From assembly GCF_013466985.1 (NCBI RefSeq), contig NZ_CP059164.1:2985001-3049000 (forward strand): DNA of 64,000 nt, written 5' to 3'. Each line of letters opens with the position of its first letter. The first letter of the stretch is position 1. Shown piece by piece: positions 8,163-18,320 of the stretch. Both the position numbers and the translations under genes were made by a program. The notes beneath the pieces were generated by a model. The model worked only from the letters and a program-made list of their open reading frames with translations, ran no database searches and was not told where the DNA came from. Origin of the DNA: Nocardioides ungokensis (GTDB lineage Bacteria; Actinomycetota; Actinomycetes; Propionibacteriales; Nocardioidaceae).

Positions 8163-10539
8163 CGGCCCGCCGTGGCGGCCACCGCGCCGACCTCGCCCTC
8201 GCGATCACGGCCGCCCTGACCACGTGGATCGCGATGTGGTCGTGGGGTGGCTTCACCATGGTGCCCGGGCGTTACCTCCGGCCGCTCTTCCTCCTCGCCG
8301 CGGTGGTCGTGGCGACCGGTGTGCTGGCCCGCTGGTGGCGGCTGCCGGGCGCGGTGGTCATCGCAGTCCAGGTGGTCGTCTCGGGCATGGCCTGCAGCAT
8401 GGTGCTGAGCGGGTCGCCGATCCCGGTGGGCGGCGCCTGGGACCGGATGGTCCAGGGTTCACCGACGCCGTGGAGACCGCGAACCGGTTCGCCGCCCCCG
8501 TGCCCGACGGCGTGCCCGGCGTCCACCCGCTCCTCATCCCCGGCGGACTTGTCTGCCTGCTGGTCGTGGACGCCCTCGTGTGCACCGCACGTCGCGTGCC
8601 GCTCGCCGGACTGCCGCTGCTCACGATCTACAGCATCCCGGTCAGCCTCGTCGGCGGCGGGGTCTCCTGGTGGATCTTCGTGCTCACCGCGGCCGGCTTC
8701 CTGACACTGCTCTTCCTCCAGGAGAGCGAGCAGGTCGCGCGCTGGGGCCGGCCGCTCGGCCAGGACCCGGCCGACGCCGACTCCTCGGGGCTGCGGGTCG
8801 GCAGCGCGGCCACCCACACGAGTGCCGGCACCATCGGCTCGGTCGCGACCGCGCTCGCGCTGTGCGTGCCACTGCTGGTCCCGACCCTCGACCTGCACCT
8901 GCTCAACGGCGGTCACGGCTCCGGGGGCAACGGCGACATCTCGATCAGGAACCCGATCACAGACCTTCGTCGCGACCTGACCCGCCCCGCGGACTACCCC
9001 TCCTGCGGGTCACGACCGACGATCCGACCCCCGACTACCTGCGCATCTCGGTGCTCAACAGGTTCTCCGACAACGAGTGGAGCTCCGGGGACCGGGACGT
9101 CCCGACCGCCAACCTGGCCGAGGGCTCGATGCCGACCCTCGTCGGCGTGTCGTCGACGGTGCCGCGGACGGAGTACCACTACGACGTGATGATCGGCCCC
9201 GACTTCAAGTCGACCTGGCTGCCCACGCGGGCCCCGATCAGCCAGATCGACGCCCCCGGCGACTGGCGCTACGACGACTCCACGATGGACTTCATCGCCG
9301 GCGACAAGAACCTGACGACCGCGGGCATGAGCTACTCCATGACCGCCGTCGACCTCAACCCTCGGCCGTCGACCTGGCCAACGCCACCACCACGGGCAAC
9401 ATGGTCGGCCAGGAGTACACCGCGCTGCCGACGGACCTGCCTGCCATCGTGTCGACCCTCGCCACCCAGGTCACCCGGGACGCGCCGACCCGGTTCGAGA
9501 AGGCCGTCGCGCTCCAGCAGTGGTTCAGCTCCACCGGCGGCTTCACGTACTCGACCCGTGCGGCGCCGGGCAACGGCGTCAACGACCTGGTCAGGTTCCT
9601 CAGCGACAACGAGGGCGGCCGCACCGGCTACTGCGAGCAGTTCGCCTCGGCGATGGCGGTGATGGCCCGGGTCCTGCACATCCCGGCCCGCGTGGCCGTG
9701 GGCTTCCTGGAGCCGGACCAGGTCGGTCCGAACACCTATGAGTACAGCACCCACGACCTCCACGCCTGGCCCGAGCTGTTCTTCCCCGGCTCGGGCTGGG
9801 TGCGCTTCGAGCCGACGCCCGCCGGTGCCGGCACCTCGGTGCCGTCGTACACCACCCAGCAGCTGCCGGTCGTCAACCCCACCAGCCGGCCCAGCGCCTC
9901 GGCGTCCAGCAGCATCCTGCCGAGCCACCGCCCCAACGACACCGCGAACCCGAGCGAGTCGGCCGCGGCTGCGACTCACTCCGACGGCGGCCCCGGCTTC
10001 CCGTGGCTCCCGGTCGGGGGTGGGCTGCTCGTCGTGGTCCTGGCCGCGGGGCTGGCGCTCGTGCCCGCGCGATGCGTCGTACGCGTCGTCAGCGCCGGCT
10101 GGCCGGCGGCCCGGAGGAGGCGTGGGCCGAGCTGCGTGCCACCGCGCTGGACCTCGGGGTGCCCTGGCCCGAGGGGCGGTCACCACAGGAGACCCGCCGC
10201 CGTCTCGCGCGCTTCTTCGGCGCTCCCGTGGACGGCCACACGGCCGAGCGTCCCGCCCACGGACCCGAGGTGGCCCCGCAGGCCGTGGCCGCACTCGACC
10301 GGATCGTGCGGACGCTCGAGCTGTCGCGCTACGCACGCCACCCGGGACCGGACACGCCGCTGAGCGAAGACGTGGAGACCTGCCTGGCCGCGCTGTACGG
10401 CGGCGCCACCCGCGGTGCGCGCCGGCGGGCCGAGTGGTGGCCACGGTCGGTCGTCTCCCGGCCGGGCCGCCCGCACCCGGCGCAGGTCCGGCGCCCGGTG
10501 GAGGCGAGGTACGGCGGAGTCGTGGACCACGTCGGCTGA
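8159..10539 (+). CDS. TgpA-type membrane transglutaminase-like protein, four frameshifts
   Basis: Large membrane protein: several N-terminal helices (about 8190-8900), an extracytoplasmic region, a transglutaminase-like core with GYCEQFASAMAVMARVLHIPARV (about 9628-9700, nucleophilic Cys in GYCEQ) and the His motif DLHAWPELFF (about 9757-9786), a Ser/Pro-rich linker, one more helix (about 10005-10070) and a cytoplasmic DUF4129-like tail. The reading frame changes at about 8455, 9000, 9359 and 10068, each time in the direction of one missing base, mostly in C or G runs (AGGG(G)TTC, CCCC(C)TCC, AACCC(C)TCG). Restoring them gives one protein of about 794 residues. Third gene of the MoxR unit. 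Consensus errors are more likely than decay, but a pseudogene cannot be excluded. Confidence 0.85.
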
Positions 10540-10587
10540 CCAGCCGGCGTCGTCCCTCCCAGCATCATCCCCCGTGAGGGACGGGGC

Positions 10588-11043
10588 TCAGAACCCGCCG
10601 TTCTCCTCGCGGCGACGGCGCCAGCGCTGCTCCATGCGCTCCATGAAGGAGCCTGAGCTCGACCGGCGAGAGCGGCGGGTCCGGCCGGAGCGGCCTCCGT
10701 CGATGACGGTGAAGCCGTGGGCGGGGTGTCCGTGCGAGCGGGGCTCGGCGGAGCCGGACTGCTGGCCGCGGATCGCGGTGACCGCGATCGTGGCCGAGCC
10801 GAGCATGATGACGAACCCGGCGATGCCGAGTGCCCAGAAGCGCGAGTCGTTGCCGGAGAGGACGGCGCCGGTCATCAGGACGGCAATGCCGAGCACGAAA
10901 CAGACTCCGGAGAAGATCGCCCGGCGGCGTGCCGACCGGCGCAGCGAGGTGCCGCGGAGCGTCGAGGCGAGCTTGGGGTCCTCCTCGACGAGGGCGCGCT
11001 CCATCTGCTCGAGCAGTCGGAGCTCCTCTTCCGAGAGCGGCAC
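10588..11043 (-). CDS. DUF3040 membrane protein
   Basis: About 151 residues beginning MPLSEEELRLLEQMERALVEEDPKL in register with the DUF3040 family, whose members are small actinobacterial membrane proteins of unknown function encoded near dcw genes. Two hydrophobic segments follow at about residues 44-62 and 68-86, then a basic, Ser/Arg-rich cytoplasmic tail. I start at the inner GTG (11043) because GGAGG stands 5 nt before it and the family begins there; an in-frame GTG four codons upstream is less likely. A TAGACT box lies about 60 nt upstream (11098-11103). Confidence 0.85.
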   Translation of the reverse strand: MPLSEEELRLLEQMERALVEEDPKLASTLRGTSLRRSARRRAIFSGVCFVLGIAVLMTGAVLSGNDSRFWALGIAGFVIMLGSATIAVTAIRGQQSGSAEPRSHGHPAHGFTVIDGGRSGRTRRSRRSSSGSFMERMEQRWRRRREENGGF

Positions 11044-11171
11044 CGGTTCCTCCACGGGTCGAACTCAGGCCAGCCGACGTGCACGGCCTTGGCGTGCCAC
11101 AAGTCTAGGCAGCGGGTGGTCATCGCGGTAGGCGGGTTGGGGAAATTAGTGATCAATCTGTCGGGCGGGGA

Positions 11172-11188
11172 CCGGACCGCAGGTCCGG
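11172..11188 (-). terminator. Short GC hairpin after dinB
   Basis: CCGGACC, 3-nt loop GCA, GGTCCGG: a perfect 7-bp stem 3 nt beyond the dinB stop. No T tract, as is common for actinobacterial terminators. Confidence 0.5.
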
Positions 11189-11191
11189 GGC

Positions 11192-12379
11192 TCACGACAG
11201 CAGGCTCGCCGGCCCCACCGCGGCCGACCCGAACCGCAGCGTCGCACGGTCCACCGCACGGTCGGCGTCCGACCAGCCGTGCTCCCGCTCGCCCAGGACC
11301 AGCTGCCGGTGGACGGTCTCCCGCGGGACCAGCCCCTCGACCCGCACCCCCACCAGCCGCAGCCGGGCCCGCTGCAGCCCGAGGGCGTCGTAGAGCCGGG
11401 TGGCGGCGCGGTAGACGTCCTGCGTCACGTCGGTGGCCTCGGGGAGGGTGCGGGAGCGGGTGATCGTGGTGAAGTCGGCGAACCGCACCTTGATCGTGAC
11501 GGTGCGGCCCGCCACCCCCGCGACCCGCATCCGGCCGGCGACCTTCGTCGAGAGCCGCAGCAGCTCGCGCAGGACCACCTCGCGGTCGTCGGTGTCCCGC
11601 CCGAAGGTCTCGTCGGCCCCCATCGAGCGGTCGGGCTCGTCGGGGCCTCGTCGCGGGGTGATCACCCGGCGGTCGGCCCCCCAGGCCAGCTCGTGGAGGC
11701 TGCTGCCGAGGCCCTCGCCGACCGCACGCTGCAGCGTGCGCAGCGGGGTGTGGGCCACGTCTCCGACCGTGACCAGCCCCAGCCGGTGGAGCATCGCCCG
11801 GGTCTTCTCCCCCACGCCCCACAGCTCCCCGACGTCGAGCGGGTGGAGGAAGGAGGTGACCTCCTCGGGCGGGACCACGATCACGCCGTCGGGCTTGGCC
11901 CGGCGGCTGGCGAGCTTGGCCACCGACACCGTGGCCGCCACCCCGACCGAGCAGGTGATGCCCTGCTCGTCGTGGATCACCGCCCGGAGCTGCTCGGCGA
12001 TCTCCAGGGGTGACCCGAGCCGCCGGGTCGACCCGCGCACGTCGAGGAACGCCTCGTCCAGCGAGAGCACCTCCACCAGCGGGGTCACCTGCCGGAAGCT
12101 CTCCATCACCGAGGACGACACCTGCCCGAACGTCTCGAAGTCCGGCGGCACCACCACGGCCTGCGGGCACAGTCGTCGGGCGCGGGTCATCGGCATCGCC
12201 GAGCGCACGCCGTACTGACGGGCGGCGTAGCTGGCCGAGAGCACCACGCCCCGGGACCCACCTCCCACGATCACCGGGACCTCCCAGAGGTCGGGCCGGT
12301 CGCGGGTCGCCACGGAGGCGTAGAACGCGTCCATGTCGACGTGGAGGATCGGCGTGGCCGGAGCACCGGCGGAGGTCAT
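11192..12379 (-). CDS. dinB: DNA polymerase IV (DinB), Y-family translesion polymerase
   Basis: Error-prone Y-family polymerase that bypasses damaged template bases. 395 residues. The catalytic acids are intact: Asp in HVDMDAFYAS (13-22) and the Asp-Glu pair in LSLDEAFLDV (105-114). The helix-hairpin-helix (ELWGVGEKTRAMLHRLG) and little-finger regions follow. It is therefore a catalytically competent DinB, not an ImuB-type scaffold, which lacks these acids. It lies 24 nt after the methyltransferase stop, in the same direction as the DnaE2/HEPN/DUF6504 genes. Confidence 0.95.
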   Translation of the reverse strand: MTSAGAPATPILHVDMDAFYASVATRDRPDLWEVPVIVGGGSRGVVLSASYAARQYGVRSAMPMTRARRLCPQAVVVPPDFETFGQVSSSVMESFRQVTPLVEVLSLDEAFLDVRGSTRRLGSPLEIAEQLRAVIHDEQGITCSVGVAATVSVAKLASRRAKPDGVIVVPPEEVTSFLHPLDVGELWGVGEKTRAMLHRLGLVTVGDVAHTPLRTLQRAVGEGLGSSLHELAWGADRRVITPRRGPDEPDRSMGADETFGRDTDDREVVLRELLRLSTKVAGRMRVAGVAGRTVTIKVRFADFTTITRSRTLPEATDVTQDVYRAATRLYDALGLQRARLRLVGVRVEGLVPRETVHRQLVLGEREHGWSDADRAVDRATLRFGSAAVGPASLLS

Positions 12380-12403
12380 GCCGATGCTCCCGGCGATCCC
12401 GGG

Positions 12404-13135
12404 TCAGCGGGCGAGCACGTGCACCTGGGTCGCGAGGGGGAGGTACTCGGGCCGCTCCGCGACGGCGCGCTCGAGTTCGACCAGCGAAGCGGTGGCGCCG
12501 GGCTCGAGGTCGAGCAGGGAGCCGGGGACGAGGTCGGCGAAGACGCGCACCCCGTGCACCGAGGCGACCTCGAAGCCGGCGCCGACGAGCAGCGCGGTCG
12601 CCTCGTCGGGAGTGAACCGGTGACCGGACCGGGTCGGGGCGCCGTCGCGCGGACCGGCGGGCTCGAGCATGGCCAGGGCCTGCTGGAAGTGCCCGGCCAT
12701 GGCCCGGGCGACCACGGCGGCGTGCCGCTGGGCGACCAGCAGGCTGAGCGTGCCCCCGGGGCGCAGCACCTCGCGGATCGTGGCCAGGGCGGCGGCGGGG
12801 TCGTCGACGACCTCGAGCACCCCGTGGCAGAGCACCACGTCGGCACTGTCGCTGCCGGTGATGTCCAGCAGCGTCGACAGGTCGCCCTGCTGGCCGACGA
12901 CCTCCACGCCGCGCTCGCGGGCACGGCGGGACAGCGAGGCCAGGGCGTCGGGGCTGGGGTCGACCACCGAGACCCGGTGACCGAGCTCGGCGACCCGCAC
13001 TGCGAACCCGCCGGTGCCGCCGCCGATGTCGAGGACGTCCCGGGGCTCCTCACCGAGGACCGGGAGCAGCGCCTCCCACACCACGGCGGTACGGGCGGCG
13101 CCCCGGCGTTCGCTGGGCCGATCACTGACTGGCAT
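12404..13135 (-). CDS. Class I SAM-dependent methyltransferase
   Basis: 243 residues from ATG 13135. Motif I is VLDIGGGTGGFAVRVAELGH (about residues 34-53), the acidic motif II is VVDPSPDALASL, and the post-motif DVVLCHGVLEVVDDP fits small-molecule methyltransferases. The substrate cannot be told. An in-frame upstream extension exists but overlaps dnaE2; the ATG is preferred because TAGGGT stands 7 nt before it, giving a leaderless promoter. It lies between dnaE2 and dinB; whether it belongs functionally to lesion bypass is unknown. Confidence 0.85.
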   Translation of the reverse strand: MPVSDRPSERRGAARTAVVWEALLPVLGEEPRDVLDIGGGTGGFAVRVAELGHRVSVVDPSPDALASLSRRARERGVEVVGQQGDLSTLLDITGSDSADVVLCHGVLEVVDDPAAALATIREVLRPGGTLSLLVAQRHAAVVARAMAGHFQQALAMLEPAGPRDGAPTRSGHRFTPDEATALLVGAGFEVASVHGVRVFADLVPGSLLDLEPGATASLVELERAVAERPEYLPLATQVHVLAR

Positions 13136-13142
13136 GCCCCCA

Positions 13143-13148
13143 ACCCTA
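13143..13148 (-). promoter_or_regulatory. -10 box of a leaderless methyltransferase promoter
   Basis: TAGGGT on the minus strand, 7 nt before the ATG and downstream of the dnaE2 stop. The methyltransferase and dinB may thus be a transcription unit separate from dnaE2. Confidence 0.5.
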
Positions 13149-13166
13149 GGGCGTTGACGGGGCACC

Positions 13167-16100
13167 TCATCCCGCACTCCCGGGGCTGCGGTGCCAGAGC
13201 TTCCGCGAGACGTCCTTGGTGGACTCGCCGGCCGGCTTGATGTCGGCGTACGGCGAGAGCTTGAACCCGCTGGAGTGCACCAGCACCCGTCGACGGCCCA
13301 TGCCGCCGGCCGCACTGTGGTGCGCGGGCTCCTCGGCCTCCCCCTCCCCGGTCGCGGGGAAGGACTGGGGACGTGCCATGACCGGCCGGGTGGCGCGGCT
13401 CTCGGCGGCACCGGCGACCGCGGCCTCCCCGACGAAGGCGTTGCCCTCGGGCACCACGGCCATCACCTCACGGACGGCGTCCAGGCCGGCGTCACCACCT
13501 CCACGCGACCGCCACAGCGCGAACAGCCCGGGCAGCTCCCAGCAGCCGGTCGCGCGCAGCGAGACGCCGCGGCGGCCGGTGCGTCGCAGCTCGCCGCGGA
13601 CCACGAGCAGCCAGGAGTGGAAGACCGTGGCGGCGTAGGGCCCCTGGGCGTCCTCGAAGAACGTCGCATCGACCGGGCCGGTGGCGTCGTCGAGGGTCAG
13701 GAAGATGACCCGGCGCCCGGACCGGATCGGTGGGGTCTGGGTCGCGACCTTGACGCCCGCGACCAGCAATTCGGCCTTGCTGCGCCGGGACAGCAGGTCA
13801 CGGCTGCGGGTCACCCCGAGCTCGTCGAGGAACCGGAGTAGGTGTCGACGACGTGCCGGCTGGCGTCGAGGCCCAGGATCTCGAGCTCGGCGCGCATCTT
13901 CTCCTCCGCGTCCATCTCCGGCAGGCCGCTGACCATCTCGTCCGGTCCCTCCCGGGCGCGTCCCCGAGGTCGAGGGCGAGCTGCACCGACGTCACCGGCC
14001 GCGGTGGCGGGGTGGCCCGGGACTGGGCGGCAGCCTTGGCCCACACGCCCGGGTCGGCCAGCGGGTGCCGCTCGAGGGCGGGCGCCCCCTCCCGGACCGC
14101 GGGATCGGTGCTGTTGCGGGCGGCGGCGTCCTCGGCCCGCGCCCGGGCGGTGGCGACGGTCCCGCTCCACGACTTCCGGCCGGCCAGCCCCCGACCCCGG
14201 CCGGCCCGCTCGACGGCCCGGGCGTGCCGGTCCAGCTCGGAGACCTGCAGCAGCAGGTCACGGCGGGTCACCCGGCCGCGGCGGCCGACCCCGTCGAGCG
14301 AGGTCCCGATGCCGTAGACGGAGTCGAACCCGCCGGCCAGCACGAGGCGCTCCGCGATCGGCCGGGACACCCCGGCGCGGTGCCAGAAGTCGGTCAGCGA
14401 GTGGTAGGGCCGGGCCGCGGTGACCCGCTCCACCTCGGCCTCGCTGATGCCCTTGACCTCCGCCAGCGCCAGCCGGATCCCCCACGGCCGCCCGTCGGGG
14501 ATCCCCGGCTCCGGGGGCGGCTCGCCGGACACCTGGTCGACCCGCTCCACGACGTACTCCTTCTCCGAGGCGTTGACGTCGAGGCCGAGGACGGCGACAC
14601 CGAGCTGGCGCGCGTCCTCGAGGATCAGCCGCTTGGGGTACATGCCCGGGTCGTGGGTGAGCACCCCGGCGAGGAAGTGGGCCGGCCAGTGCGCCTTGAG
14701 CCAGGCCGACTGGTAGGTCGGCAGCGCGAACGCCGCGGCGTGGGCCTTGCAGAAGCCGAACGACGCGAACGCCTCGAGGACCTTCCAGATCCCCTCGACC
14801 ACGGCAGGGGGTAGCCGTGCGCCAGCGCCCGCGGGAAGAACCACAGCTTCGTCTCGGCCATGCCGTCGACGTCGCCGAGCGCGCGACGCTTCTCGTCGGC
14901 CTCGGCGTTGGAGATGCGGGCGAACCGGGCGATGATCTCGATGACCTGCTCGTGGAAGACCACCACGCCGTGGGTCTGCGCGAGGATCGGGCGCAGGTCC
15001 TCGTGGAGGTACGCCGGCTGCTTCCACCCCTGCTTGACGTCGAGGTAGGGCGTGATCATGTCGCTCTTGACCGGCCCGGGCCGGAAGAGCGAGATGTCGG
15101 TGATGATGTCCTCGAAGCTCTCGATGCCGGACTTGCCGACCAGCTCGCGCTGGCCGGGTGACTCGATCTGGAAGACGCCCAGGGTCCTGGCGGTCGAGAT
15201 CATCGCGTAGGTCGCCGGGTCGTCGAAGGGCACCTGCTCCTCGTCGTCGAGGTCGATCTCCACGCCGTCGACCGCCGGATCTCGGTGAGGGCGTGGGCCA
15301 TCGAGGACTGCATGCGGATGCCGAGCACGTCGAGCTTGAGCAGGCCGAGGTCCTCCACGTCGTCCTTGTCGAACTGGCTCATCGGGAAGCCGGCGTACGA
15401 CGCCTCCACCGGGGTGCGGTCCAGCAGCGTGGCGTCGGAGAGCAGCACCCCGCACGGGTGCACCGCGATGTGGCGCGGCAGCCCGTCGAGCCGCTCCACG
15501 AGCCGGAACATCAGGTCGAGCCTTTCCTCCCCCAGGCCCGAGGCCCGCAGCTCCGGAGCTCGCGCAGGGCCACCGGGCGTCGCGGGCCCGGATGTGCGGG
15601 AACGCCTTGGCGATCGCGTCGATCTCGCCCGGCGGCATGCCGAGCGCGGCGCCGACGTCGCGGACGGCGTGGCGGACCCGGTAGGTGTCCATCATCGAGA
15701 CGCACACGCACCGCTCGCCGCCGTAGCGGTCGAGGACCCGCTCGTAGACCTCCAGGCGGCGCGCCGACTCGACGTCGACGTCGATGTCGGGCAGCGCCTG
15801 GCGCAGTGGGGAGAGGAACCGCTCCATGAGCAGGCCGTGGCGGATCGGGTCGACCCGGAGATGCCGAGCAGGTAGTTGACCAGGCTGCCCGCCCCCGAGC
15901 CGCGCGCCGCGCAGCGCACGCCCATGTCGCGGATCAGGTCGGTGACGTCGCCGACGGTGAGGAAGTACGACGCGTAGCCGAGCTCGCGGATCACCTCCAG
16001 CTCGTCGTCGAGCCGCTTCCAGAGGACCTGGCGGGGCGCCGAGCCGTAGCGGTCGCCGACCGCGCCCTCGGCCCGGGCGCGGAGCAGGGCGTCGGCCGGG

Positions 16101-17149
16101 CTCGCGCCGGGGGTGGCCCGGGGCACGACGCCGCCGGCAGAGAGCTCGAACTCCGGGAAGTGCACCTCCCCCAGCCCCAGGTCGGCGCGGGGGTCGAGCG
16201 CGCACCGGTCCGCCACCGCGCGGGTGCGGGCCAGCAGCTGCCGGGCCTCGCGGGCCGGGTCGGCGGCCAGCCCGGCGAGCCGGCAGATCTCCTCGGCGAC
16301 CTCGGCCATCTCCTTGCCGGACTTGAGGAACCCCTCGGCGTTGCCCCGGTCCACGTGCCGGCGGTCGAGGGCGACCAGCCGGCGGGCGGCGTCGAGGACG
16401 TCCACGGTGGGGGCGTCGCGGCGGTCGGCGTAGCGCACTGCGTTGGTGAGCACGGTCCCGAGACCGGCCTGCCGGGCCACCCCGGCCATCCGGGCGGCGT
16501 GCGGGGTGGTGCCGGGGCCCCAGCTGCCACCGGCCCCCCGAGGCGGTGGGAGACCAGCTCGACCAGGAGGTTCTCCCTCGGCACCAGCGACCGCCAGGGC
16601 GCGAGCGCCGCGTGGGCAAGGTCGTCGCGACGCCGGGTGACCGCGGCCCCCAGCTCGGAGGCGGGCCCCAGCAGCACCAGCAGGTCGCCGGAGCCGAGCA
16701 GCTCGGCCACCGCCGGCCCCCGGGTCGAGCACGGGCGTGCCCCGCTCACCGGCCAGGTGGGTGGCCGAGACGAGCCGGCACAGCGCCGCCCACCCCGCCG
16801 GCCCTCGGCCAGGAGCGTCGCCCGGGGCAGCCGGGGGTCGCGGAAACGCCCCGCCCCGCACCGGCGTGCGGGCCCGGCCCGGGACGGCGGACGAACCGGT
16901 CGCCCGGCCGGCCCCGTCGTACGACGTCGCGGGCCGTGGGCGAGGTCCACGCCCAGCACCGGGCGCACCCCCGCGGACAGGCACGCCTTGGCGAACTTCA
17001 CCGCGCCATAGGTGCCGTCCCGGTCGGTCAGGGCCAGGGTGTCCATCTCGTGCTCGACGGCCCGCGCGACCAGCACGTGCGGGTGGGACGCGCCGTACTG
17101 CAGGGAGTAGCCCGAGGCCACGTGGAGATGGGGGAAGGGATCGGGGCAC
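13167..17149 (-). CDS. dnaE2: Error-prone DNA polymerase III alpha subunit DnaE2, many frameshifts
   Basis: C-family translesion polymerase. Pieces in three frames align end to end with an actinobacterial DnaE2: PHP domain (FPHLHVASGYSLQYGASHP, ALTDRDGTYGAVKFAKA) near 17130-17010; palm with GYASYFLTVGDVTDLIRDMG and RGSGAGSLVNYLLGISG (about 15990-15850); catalytic PDIDVDVESARR (about 15800); DLGLLKLDVLGIRMQS (about 15350); FQIESPGQRELVGKSG, FGFCKAHAAAFALPTYQSAWLK (about 14760-14690); OB region (FLTLDDATGPVDATFFED) and C-terminus VLVHSSGFKLSPYADIKPAGE. Start chosen at GTG 17149: AGGAGG is 6 nt upstream and removing one C after it gives MPDPFPHLHVASGYS. At least ten indels, mostly one-base deletions, at about 17145, 16935, 16720, 16535, 15855, 15585, 15550, 15285, 14807, 13955 and 13835. 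Probable consensus errors; a true pseudogene is the alternative. A LexA box lies 46 nt upstream. Confidence 0.85.
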
Positions 17150-17195
17150 GGGTCGCCTCCTGCGCGCGCAGCCGGCTCGACCCCTGACTGTCACA

Positions 17196-17211
17196 TCGAA
17201 CACCTGTTCGA
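17196..17211. promoter_or_regulatory. LexA (SOS) box upstream of dnaE2
   Basis: TCGAACACCTGTTCGA: perfect TCGAAC-N4-GTTCGA palindrome of the actinobacterial LexA type. It lies in the gap between the HEPN gene and dnaE2, about 47 nt before the dnaE2 start, so dnaE2 should be damage-inducible. Confidence 0.93.
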
Positions 17212-17259
17212 ACAACACCACTCTATCCCGCTCCTCCCGCCGCACGCCACCCGAAGCGC

Positions 17260-17694
17260 TCAGCTCACGTGGCGCACGACCTGGGCCCGCGCCGGCGCGT
17301 GCGGCACCAGCCCGAGGGACTGCTCGACCGCGAGGAACCGGTCGGCGTCGCGGACCAGGTCGTCGGCCTCGCGCTCGGTCACCGCCCGCACCGAGCCCGC
17401 CTCCGCCGCGGCCCGCTTGCCCGCGCCGGCGGAGAAGAACCGGGCCCACTCGGCGAGCTCGGGAGCCACCTCGGCCAGCAGCACCCAGGCGTTCTTCTGG
17501 GGCCGCCGGCGCGCCGGCGCCGGGTGCGCCCGCGCCGCCAGCAGGGCGGCGGCGGCGCGCAGCGCGGCGACGTGGGCACAGGCATAGCGGGCCGGCACCT
17601 CGGCATCGACCATCGCCTCGCTCAGCGACTCGGCCGCGCGTGCGAGGTAGGAGTGGGTGGTGGCCGGCAGCGCATAGGGGTTGGGGGCGCTCAT
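17260..17694 (-). CDS. HEPN-domain protein, SAV_6107 type
   Basis: 144 residues, largely helical, beginning MSAPNPYALPATTHSYLARA. The pattern (LARAAESL near residue 17, then YACAHVAALRAAAALLAAR and the later helical pair around RFLAVEQSLGLV) fits the SAV_6107 HEPN family of actinobacteria. Many HEPN proteins are RNases with an R-x4-6-H motif; I do not see a convincing one here, so a non-catalytic helical-bundle role is possible. Start set at ATG 17694 because GGGGGAG precedes it; the longer upstream reading overlaps DUF6504. It lies between two LexA boxes. Confidence 0.75.
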   Translation of the reverse strand: MSAPNPYALPATTHSYLARAAESLSEAMVDAEVPARYACAHVAALRAAAALLAARAHPAPARRRPQKNAWVLLAEVAPELAEWARFFSAGAGKRAAAEAGSVRAVTEREADDLVRDADRFLAVEQSLGLVPHAPARAQVVRHVS

Positions 17695-17705
17695 CTCGCT
17701 CCCCC

Positions 17706-18083
17706 TCAGTCCGCGCAGCCGACGAGCTGCCAGCGACCGTCGCCCCAGTCGAAGGAGAGGTCGAAGACCCCACCCCCGTCGGCGGCCTCGCCGGACGCGG
17801 GACCGCGCCCGGCCTCGACCCGCCACAGCTCGCGCTCGACCAGCAGGTCCCCGGCCACCGCCGACGACGCGCCCGCTCCGACGGCCCGCCCGCTCCGGAC
17901 GGCGAGTCCTCGGACCCGATCACCGCCCGCGCCCCGGACGACTGCCACCACGGCGTCGTCTCCACCCAGTGGGCGACCACCGCCCGCACCTTCCACAACC
18001 GCCCCCGCCACAGGAACTGCTCGGGAGCCTCCACGCCGTCACCATCCCCTGCGCACCTCCACCGGGTCGTCGTACCGCCTCAT
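17706..18083 (-). CDS. DUF6504-like protein, two frameshifts
   Basis: Small protein assembled from three frames: MRRYDDPVEVRR at the ATG 18083, then EAPEQFLWRGRLWKVRAVVAHWVETTPWW, then LLVERELWRVEAGRG and VFDLSFDWGDGRWQLVGCAD before the stop at 17706. The breaks are near 18048 (one extra G in a GGGG run) and about 17885 (one missing base). The combined pattern matches the actinobacterial DUF6504 family, found with translesion-synthesis genes; no activity is known to me. It heads the cassette, downstream of the LexA box at 18222-18237. Confidence 0.75.
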
Positions 18084-18221
18084 CACGCCACCTCTCGCGC
18101 CATCGGTCTCGACCCCGGACACCGACCCCGGCACCGCACCGCTCCCGGTCTCACCGGTCGCACCGACCAGCGGCCGGCCCGGCGGGGGCGGGGTCGAGGT
18201 CGCCCCCACCGAGCGGCTGGC

Positions 18222-18237
18222 TCGAACATCTGTTCGA
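18222..18237. promoter_or_regulatory. LexA (SOS) box heading the translesion cassette
   Basis: TCGAACATCTGTTCGA, a perfect TCGAAC-N4-GTTCGA palindrome, about 140 nt upstream of the DUF6504 start and 985 bp from the second box. It indicates SOS control of the DUF6504-HEPN pair. Confidence 0.92.
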
Positions 18238-18320
18238 ACACTCAGAACGGTACACCCCGGCGCCGACAGGACGTCAAGACCCGCGCGCGTGGCGGAGGCA
18301 GAACCCCTGCGGACGCGAAA

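Noticed and set aside
8159-10539. Four or five separate small membrane and transglutaminase genes
   Set aside because: The fragments join end to end into one TgpA-type protein when single bases are restored; separate genes would have no start signals and no complete domains.
12404-13411. Longer methyltransferase reading from 13411
   Set aside because: The extra N-terminal 92 residues are antisense-like Arg/Pro/Ser-rich sequence overlapping dnaE2; the ATG at 13135 has a leaderless promoter box and a normal methyltransferase start.
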